This document shows, piece after piece, positions 59,247-64,000 of a stretch of DNA of 64,000 nt (positions are counted from its first letter, which is position 1; every line of letters starts with the position of its first letter). The stretch is from Azorhizobium doebereinerae UFLA1-100 (GTDB lineage Bacteria; Pseudomonadota; Alphaproteobacteria; Rhizobiales; Xanthobacteraceae). The stretch spans positions 38,246 through 102,245 of the forward strand of contig NZ_AXBA01000025.1 of the NCBI RefSeq assembly GCF_000473085.1. The letters are read 5' to 3'. Position numbers and translations under genes: made by a program. Under the pieces are notes generated by a model, which was given only the letters and a program-made list of their open reading frames with translations, was not told the origin of the DNA and made no database searches.

Positions 59247-59963
59247 ATGCCGGACCTTCCCTACCCACGCATCCTGGTCAAGGTCTCGGGAGAGGCCTTG
59301 ATGGGATCCGAACCGTTCGGCCTGCATCCGCCGACGGTCGCCCGGATCGCCCGTGAACTCGTGGCCGCGCGTGAGCTCGGCTGCGAGGTCGGCGTGGTGG
59401 TGGGCGGCGGCAACATCCTGCGTGGCGCGCGGGTGGCGGGCGAGGATCTCGACCGCTCCACCGCCGATCACATGGGCATGCTCGCCACCGTCATGAACTG
59501 CCTGGCGCTGGAGGCGGCCATCGAGGCGGCGGGCCAGCCCGCCCGCACCATGTCGGCCATTCCCATGCCCACGGTCTGCGAGCCTTATGCCCGCCAGCCC
59601 GCCATGCGCCACCTGCGGCTCGGCCGCGTGGTGCTGCTGGCCGGCGGCACCGGTAATCCGTACTTCACCACGGACACCGGCGCCGTGCTGCGCGCGGCCG
59701 AACTGGACGCCGACGCGGTGCTGAAGGCGACCAACGTGGACGGCGTCTATACCGCCGACCCCAAGACCGATCCTCACGCGACGCGCTACGAGCGCATCAC
59801 CCACGATCAGGCTCTGGCCTATGATCTCAAGGTGATGGATGCGGCCGCCTTCGCCCTTGCCCGCGAAGCGGCGCTGCCCATAATCGTATTCTCCATCCGT
59901 GAGCCGGGCGCCATCGTCGCCGCGGCGAAGGGGGAGGGGCGCGTCACGGTGGTCTCGCCCTAG
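59247..59963 (+). CDS. pyrH: Uridylate kinase
   Basis: 238-aa UMP kinase of the amino-acid-kinase fold, hexameric, converting UMP to UDP. Motifs: [12 protein letters not shown] at the N-terminus, [11 protein letters not shown], the UMP-binding [13 protein letters not shown], and [15 protein letters not shown]. Operon order rpsB-tsf-pyrH is the universal one; frr follows after a 416-bp gap here. Confidence 0.96.
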   Translation: MPDLPYPRILVKVSGEALMGSEPFGLHPPTVARIARELVAARELGCEVGVVVGGGNILRGARVAGEDLDRSTADHMGMLATVMNCLALEAAIEAAGQPARTMSAIPMPTVCEPYARQPAMRHLRLGRVVLLAGGTGNPYFTTDTGAVLRAAELDADAVLKATNVDGVYTADPKTDPHATRYERITHDQALAYDLKVMDAAAFALAREAALPIIVFSIREPGAIVAAAKGEGRVTVVSP

Positions 59964-59971
59964 GGCGCACG

Positions 59972-60000
59972 CCGACTGGCCTGCATCGCAGGCCGGTCGG
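59972..60000 (+). terminator. Strong hairpin after pyrH, no T-tract
   Basis: CCGACTGGCCTGC (59972-59984), ATC, GCAGGCCGGTCGG (59988-60000): a 13-bp stem with one G-U pair, starting 9 nt after the pyrH stop. It lacks a T-run, so it may be a weak or Rho-assisted terminator or an mRNA-stabilising 3' structure. Confidence 0.45.
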
Positions 60001-60025
60001 GTCATGCGTTCTCCGTTCATCGCTT

Positions 60026-60075
60026 TCGAGGCGGATTCATCGCTCAGGCTGGTTCAGCCTGAGCGGATCCGGCTC
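60026..60075. repeat. Palindromic intergenic repeat, related in part to 45521-45620
   Basis: The core GCTCAGGCT (60042-60050), GGTTC, AGCCTGAGC (60056-60064) is a perfect 9-bp inverted repeat. The flanks CGCTTTCGA and GGATCCGGCT are shared with the repeat at 45521. This looks like a dispersed REP-type element. Confidence 0.5.
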
Positions 60076-60379
60076 AAGGGGGCTTCGCCGGCGCGGGGGA
60101 GGGACAGGCATCGCCTTCCACCTTGCGTCGGAACAAATCTCCCGCATGTCGGGCCGCTGCGCGCCGTTTCTCCGGAGACGATGCCGTCTCGGTCTGGTGC
60201 CCGCGCCCACCCCGGTGGTGGGAGAGGGCGGCCGGAAACCTGCGTCGGCTCTTGACAGAGGCGTCGCGGGCGACCCATTCCAGCCCACGGCCTGTGGGCA
60301 TGCGCGGCCGGTTGTGCCCGCGCCCCGACACGAAGGCGGGCGCGGCAGGCCGCGCCGCCGGAGAACATAGAGGACAGCC

Positions 60380-60940
60380 ATGAGCACCGCTTTCGACATT
60401 GCCGATATCAAGCGCCGCATGGCGGGCGCCGTTGCATCGCTGAAGCAGGAACTCGGCGGGTTGCGCACGGGACGGGCGTCGGCCGCCCTGCTGGAGCCCA
60501 TCCAGGTGGATGCCTATGGTTCGCACCTGCCGCTGGCCCAGGTGGCGACGGTGTCGGTGCCGGAGGCCCGCCTGCTGTCGGTGCAGGTGTGGGACCGCGG
60601 CATGGTCAATGCGGTGGAGAAGGCGATCCGGGACAGCAATCTCGGCCTCAACCCCAATACCGAAGGCCAGGTGCTGCGCATCCGCATCCCGGAGCTCAAC
60701 GAGGAGCGCCGCAAGGAACTGGTCAAGGTCGCCCACAAATATGCCGAGGCGGCCAAGGTCGCCGCGCGCCATGTGCGCCGCGACGGCATGGACCTCCTGA
60801 AGAAGCTCGAGAAGGACAGCGCCATCAGCGCAGACGACATGGAGCGCCATTCCAAGGAGGTCCAGAAGGTCACCGACGAGACCATCGCCGAGGTGGACCA
60901 GACGCTCGCCCACAAGGAAAAAGAAATCCTGTCGGTCTAA
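60380..60940 (+). CDS. frr: Ribosome recycling factor
   Basis: 186 aa, the standard length. It releases ribosomes from mRNA with EF-G after termination. Family marks: [21 protein letters not shown], the [20 protein letters not shown] core, [18 protein letters not shown] and [25 protein letters not shown] precedes the ATG. It follows the pyrH gap and heads the frr-uppS-cdsA-dxr run. Confidence 0.97.
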   Translation: MSTAFDIADIKRRMAGAVASLKQELGGLRTGRASAALLEPIQVDAYGSHLPLAQVATVSVPEARLLSVQVWDRGMVNAVEKAIRDSNLGLNPNTEGQVLRIRIPELNEERRKELVKVAHKYAEAAKVAARHVRRDGMDLLKKLEKDSAISADDMERHSKEVQKVTDETIAEVDQTLAHKEKEILSV

Positions 60941-60970
60941 GAACCGCTCAGCGTGACGGGGGAGCGGGCC

Positions 60971-61732
60971 ATGTCCCGGGCAGACGGCGTTCAGGAGACC
61001 GGCGCCCCGTTGCAGACGGGGGTGCCGGTTCATGTGGGCGTCATCATGGACGGCAATGGCCGGTGGGCGACCTCGCGCAACCTGCCGCGCGTCGAAGGCC
61101 ACCGTCGCGGCGTGGAAGCCCTGCGCCGCTGCGTGCGCGCCGCCCGCGAGATCGGCATCCGCTACCTGACCATCTACAGCTTCTCCAGCGAGAACTGGTC
61201 GCGGCCGGTGAGCGAGATTTCCGAGCTCATGGGCCTGCTGCGGCGCTTCCTGCGGCACGATCTGGCCGACCTGCACGCGGCCAATGTGAAGGTCCGCATC
61301 ATCGGCGAGCGCGCCGGCCTGTCGCGCGACCTGTGCCTGATGCTGGACGAGGCCGAGGCGCTGACCCGCGACAATACCGGCCTCACCCTGGTGGTGGCGT
61401 TCAATTACGGCAGCCGCCAGGAGATCGCCGAGGCGGCCGCCCGCCTTGCCGCCGAAGTGGCGGCGGGGACGCTGAGGCCGGAGGAGATCACCGCCGACCT
61501 CCTGGGCAGCCGCCTGTCTACCGCCGGCATCCCGGACCCCGACCTCATCATCCGTACCAGCGGCGAGCAGCGGCTCTCAAACTTCCTGCTGTGGCAGGCG
61601 GCCTATGCGGAACTGGTCTTCCTGCCGATCTACTGGCCGGAATTCGACCATGCCGCGCTTCTGGGCGCGATCCAGGAATACGCCCGGCGGGATCGCCGGT
61701 TCGGCGGGCTTGCCGCCCGAACCGGCAGCTGA
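60971..61732 (+). CDS. uppS: Isoprenyl transferase (undecaprenyl diphosphate synthase)
   Basis: 253 aa. It condenses isopentenyl diphosphate units onto farnesyl diphosphate to make the C55 lipid carrier for peptidoglycan. The catalytic Asp is D27 in IMDGNGRWA; other motifs are [24 protein letters not shown] and the C-terminal [22 protein letters not shown] 60971 has GGGGGAG upstream and is preferred over an in-frame GTG at 60953. The stop shares a base with the cdsA start. Confidence 0.95.
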   Translation: MSRADGVQETGAPLQTGVPVHVGVIMDGNGRWATSRNLPRVEGHRRGVEALRRCVRAAREIGIRYLTIYSFSSENWSRPVSEISELMGLLRRFLRHDLADLHAANVKVRIIGERAGLSRDLCLMLDEAEALTRDNTGLTLVVAFNYGSRQEIAEAAARLAAEVAAGTLRPEEITADLLGSRLSTAGIPDPDLIIRTSGEQRLSNFLLWQAAYAELVFLPIYWPEFDHAALLGAIQEYARRDRRFGGLAARTGS

Positions 61733-62547
61733 TGCCCGTGATCGGCGGACGCGACCTCAAGCAGCGCACCCTGTCCGCGGTGGTCCTGGCGCCAGTGGTG
61801 CTGGCGGCCACCTATTTCGGCGGCGCGCCCTTCCTCCTGCTGTGGACGGTGGCGGCGCTGGGCGTGGTGTGGGAATGGGCCAGCGTCGCCCGCATCACGC
61901 CGGGCCCGCTGTTCTACGGCATCGGCGGCATGGTGCTCATCGGCTGCATGATCCTGCTGCTGCTGGGCGAGCCCGGGACCACCGCCTGGCTGGTCATCGC
62001 CGGCGCCGCAGCCTGCGCCGTCACCACCAAGCCCCGGCTCTGGTCCACCCTCGGCTTTCTCTGCGCCGCCGCCGCCGCGCTGCCCGTGCTGGTGCTGCGC
62101 GGCGACGATCAGGTGGGGATGCTGGCGGTCCTGTTCCTGTTCGCCGTGGTCTGGGGCACCGACATCGCCGCCTATTTCACCGGCCGGGCGCTGGGCGGGC
62201 CGAAGCTCTGGCCGCGCCTGTCGCCCAACAAGACCTGGTCCGGCGCCGTGGGCGGCGCGGTGTTCGGCACCCTGGCGGGGCTGGCCGTCGCCCTGGCCGG
62301 CGGGCTCGTCTTCACGCCCGTGCTCATCGCCATCGGCCTCGTTCTCAGCATCGTGGCGCAGTCGGGCGATCTGGCGGAATCCGCCTTCAAGCGCACCTTC
62401 GGCGTGAAGGATGCGAGCAAGCTCATTCCCGGGCATGGCGGCGTGCTGGACCGGCTGGACGGCTTCGCCACGGCGACGCTCGCCGCGCTGCTGATCGCCC
62501 TGCTGCACGGCGGGGCGACGCCTGCGGCCGGGCTGCTTCTATGGTAG
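61732..62547 (+). CDS. cdsA: Phosphatidate cytidylyltransferase
   Basis: 271-aa membrane enzyme with about eight helices that makes CDP-diacylglycerol from CTP and phosphatidic acid. The family signature is SAFKRTFGVKDASKLIPGHG followed by GVLDRLDG; the upstream WGTDIAAYFTGRALGG is also typical. It starts in the uppS stop (TGATG) and is followed by dxr after 10 nt. A long in-frame upstream extension is out of register with uppS and is rejected. Confidence 0.95.
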   Translation: MPVIGGRDLKQRTLSAVVLAPVVLAATYFGGAPFLLLWTVAALGVVWEWASVARITPGPLFYGIGGMVLIGCMILLLLGEPGTTAWLVIAGAAACAVTTKPRLWSTLGFLCAAAAALPVLVLRGDDQVGMLAVLFLFAVVWGTDIAAYFTGRALGGPKLWPRLSPNKTWSGAVGGAVFGTLAGLAVALAGGLVFTPVLIAIGLVLSIVAQSGDLAESAFKRTFGVKDASKLIPGHGGVLDRLDGFATATLAALLIALLHGGATPAAGLLLW

Positions 62548-62557
62548 GACGTCAGTC

Positions 62558-63727
62558 ATGACAGCGGTCTCCATCCTTGGCGCCACGGGCTCCGTGGGGC
62601 GCAGCGCCGCCAAGGTGCTGGCCGGGGCGGGGGACGCCTTTCGCGTCGAGGCCGTGGCGGGCGGGCGCGACCCGCAGGCCCTGGCCGACATGGCGATCCG
62701 CCTGAACGCCCGTTTCGCCGCCATTGCCGACGAGGCCGCCGGGGCCGGCCTCGCGGAGCTTCTGGCCGGAACCGGCATCGCCAGCGGCGCGGGCCGAACA
62801 GCCGTGCTGGAGGCGGCGGCGCGCGAGGCGGATGTGGTCATCGCCGGGATTTCCGGCATCGCCGGACTGGAGCCGACCGTCGCGGCCTTCGCCGCCGGGC
62901 GGCGCATCGGTGTCGCCAACAAGGAATGCCTGGTGGCGGCGGGCAGCTTCTTCATCGCCGAGGCGGCGCGCACCGGAGCCGACCTGTTTCCGGTGGATTC
63001 GGAGCACAATGCCGTCTTCCAGGCGCTCAGCGCCGGGCCGCGCAGCGCGGTGGAGCAGGTGATGATCACGGCCTCGGGCGGGCCGTTCCGCACCGCCACG
63101 CGGGAGGTGATCGCGCGGGCGACGCCGGCGGACGCGCTGAAGCATCCCAACTGGTCCATGGGCGCGAAGATCACCATCGATTCGGCCACCCTGATGAACA
63201 AGGGGCTGGAGCTGATCGAGGCGCACCATCTGTTCGCGGTGCCGCCCGAGCAGCTCGATGTGGTGGTCCACCCCGAATCCATCGTCCATGGGACGGTGTC
63301 ATTCGTGGACGGCTCGGTGGTGGCGGTGCTGGCCATGCCGGACATGGCCCTGCCCATCGCCCATTGCCTCGCCCATCCCGGCCGGCTGCCCACCAACTGC
63401 CGCCGGCTGGACCTCGCGACGCTGGGCCGGCTGACCTTCGAAGCCCCCGACGTCGGGCGCTTTCCTTGCCTCGGGCTTGCACGGGCGGCTCTCGCGGAGG
63501 GCGGATCGGCGCCGACCATCCTCAACGGCGCCAATGAGGTGGCCGTCGCCGCCTTCCTCGACGGACGCATCGGCTTCTATGGAATCGCTGCCACCGTTGA
63601 GGAAACGCTCGCCCGCAGCGGGCGGGGGAGGGCGCCCGGATCGGTCGCCGAGGCCATGGCCATTGATGCCGACGCCCGGCGCATCGCCCTTTCCCTCTTG
63701 CCTAGGGCCCAGACTCATAACCAGTAG
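62558..63727 (+). CDS. dxr: 1-deoxy-D-xylulose 5-phosphate reductoisomerase, 3' end formed by an IS
   Basis: 389-aa enzyme of the MEP isoprenoid pathway. NADPH-binding GATGSVGRS and GVANKECLVAAG, metal ligands in VDSEHNA and NKGLELIEAHH, and GGPFRT are intact. The natural reading ends near ...IALSLLP; the last residues (RAQTHNQ) and the stop are read from what looks like the end of an IS5-like element. The catalytic and C-terminal helical domains appear complete, so function is probably kept. rseP and bamA, the usual next genes, are displaced or lie beyond the IS. Confidence 0.92.
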   Translation: MTAVSILGATGSVGRSAAKVLAGAGDAFRVEAVAGGRDPQALADMAIRLNARFAAIADEAAGAGLAELLAGTGIASGAGRTAVLEAAAREADVVIAGISGIAGLEPTVAAFAAGRRIGVANKECLVAAGSFFIAEAARTGADLFPVDSEHNAVFQALSAGPRSAVEQVMITASGGPFRTATREVIARATPADALKHPNWSMGAKITIDSATLMNKGLELIEAHHLFAVPPEQLDVVVHPESIVHGTVSFVDGSVVAVLAMPDMALPIAHCLAHPGRLPTNCRRLDLATLGRLTFEAPDVGRFPCLGLARAALAEGGSAPTILNGANEVAVAAFLDGRIGFYGIAATVEETLARSGRGRAPGSVAEAMAIDADARRIALSLLPRAQTHNQ

Positions 63728-64000
63728 CTTACGGCTGCGGCGATGGAGACGGCGGCCAGGAAGTTGGTCGCGAGCCGGTCATATCGTGTGGCGATGCGCC
63801 TGAAATCCTTGAGGCGGCAGAACATGCGCTCTATGGCGTTTCGGTCGCGGTAGAGTGCTGGCGAAAAGCAGTTCTTCCAGCGCCTGTTCGAGCGGGGCGG
63901 GATGTTCGGCATGGCGCCAATGCCCTCGACCTGTCGGCGGATGGCATCGCTATCATAGCCCTTGTCACCATGGAGGATGCGGGTACAGGACATCTGGCGC
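63706..64000 (-). mobile_element. IS5-like insertion sequence, one end only
   Basis: The element end is placed by eye just after CTAG (63702-63705), a sequence that would fit an IS5-group target site. It contains the C-terminal part of a DDE transposase on the minus strand and runs off the window, so its other end, inverted repeats and target duplication cannot be checked. The GGGCCCAGACTC start may be the terminal inverted repeat. Confidence 0.7.
63715..64000 (-). CDS. IS5-family transposase, C-terminal part
   Basis: At least 95 residues, frame open to the window edge. It shows the second DDE aspartate in HGDKGYDSDAIRRQ and the catalytic Glu in the Y-(2)-R-(3)-E-(6)-K signature: YRDRNAIERMFCRLKDFRR, followed by IATRYDRLATNFLAAVSIAA. 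This is the typical C-terminus of IS5-family OrfB-type transposases. An in-frame ATG at 63993 is internal, not the true start. The stop overlaps the end of dxr by 13 nt on the opposite strand. Confidence 0.88.
   Translation of the reverse strand, partial: RQMSCTRILHGDKGYDSDAIRRQVEGIGAMPNIPPRSNRRWKNCFSPALYRDRNAIERMFCRLKDFRRIATRYDRLATNFLAAVSIAAAVSYWL

Larger units (their letters stand above)
59964..60379. other. 416-bp pyrH-frr gap with hairpins
   Basis: No gene is supported. The left part has two strong hairpins (59972-60000 and 60042-60064, the latter in a repeat-like segment). A TTGACA hexamer at 60252-60257 could be the -35 of an frr promoter, but the matching -10 position (CATTCC) is poor. 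The remainder is GC-rich with no clear structure that I can assign. Confidence 0.55.

Noticed and set aside
60953..60970. GTG start for uppS at 60953
   Set aside because: ATG 60971 has GGGGGAG at good distance, and it gives the usual N-terminus.

Overview
The window is about 64 kb of high-GC, densely packed bacterial chromosome. Gene content and order point to an alphaproteobacterium of the order Hyphomicrobiales (Rhizobiales). The main reasons are the ntrC-ntrY-ntrX-trkA-trkH-D-amino-acid transaminase-hfq-hflX block, a CckA hybrid kinase, a full nuoA-N operon running into birA, RNase J, methylmalonyl-CoA epimerase, a DUF1467 gene, a short proS and lolC/lolD, and the rpsB-tsf-pyrH / frr-uppS-cdsA-dxr block. 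A Xanthobacteraceae-type genome (Xanthobacter, Azorhizobium, Ancylobacter relatives) is my best guess from overall resemblance; the sequence alone does not prove the family.

Layout. 0-12.4 kb (+): nitrogen two-component regulators (3' end of ntrC, then ntrY-ntrX), with a GAF-PAS-GGDEF-EAL gene between ntrC and ntrY. The Trk potassium system, a D-amino-acid transaminase, hfq and hflX follow. 12.4-24 kb (mixed strands): an FMN-dependent 2-hydroxyacid dehydrogenase and mazG (-), trmO with a coupled membrane protein (+), a sixA-ycjX-ycjF-like operon (-), an FAD oxidoreductase with a His-rich repeat tail, a MipA-type outer-membrane protein, dksA with a clear promoter and terminator (+), and a FliO-like membrane protein with a very long disordered tail (-). 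24.2-26.8 kb: cckA. 27.1-42.3 kb: the 14-subunit complex I operon, carrying two small extra genes: an exported 120-aa protein between nuoD and nuoE, and a 76-aa coiled coil between nuoF and nuoG. 42.3-45.5 kb: birA, rnj, mce, DUF1467. 45.5-46.2 kb: a 723-bp lower-GC gap with repeats and a bidirectional terminator-like hairpin. 46.2-56.9 kb: proS, lolC/E, lolD, a peptide transporter, an EamA protein, dnaE, a LysR regulator and an enoyl-CoA hydratase. 57-63.7 kb: the translation and envelope block rpsB-tsf-pyrH-frr-uppS-cdsA-dxr. The right edge is the end of an IS5-like insertion sequence that abuts, and supplies the last codons of, dxr.

How it works together. Most of the window is core metabolism and regulation: nitrogen sensing, K+ uptake, Hfq RNA regulation, cell-cycle phosphorelay, respiratory NADH oxidation, lipoprotein export, replication, translation and isoprenoid/phospholipid precursor synthesis. 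I see no CRISPR array, prophage, defence island, tRNA or rRNA gene. No clearly new multi-gene system stands out. The best leads are the two accessory genes inside the nuo operon, the 45.5-46.2 kb gap, the His-rich tail of the FAD enzyme, a G-run cluster in front of dnaE, and the IS junction at dxr.
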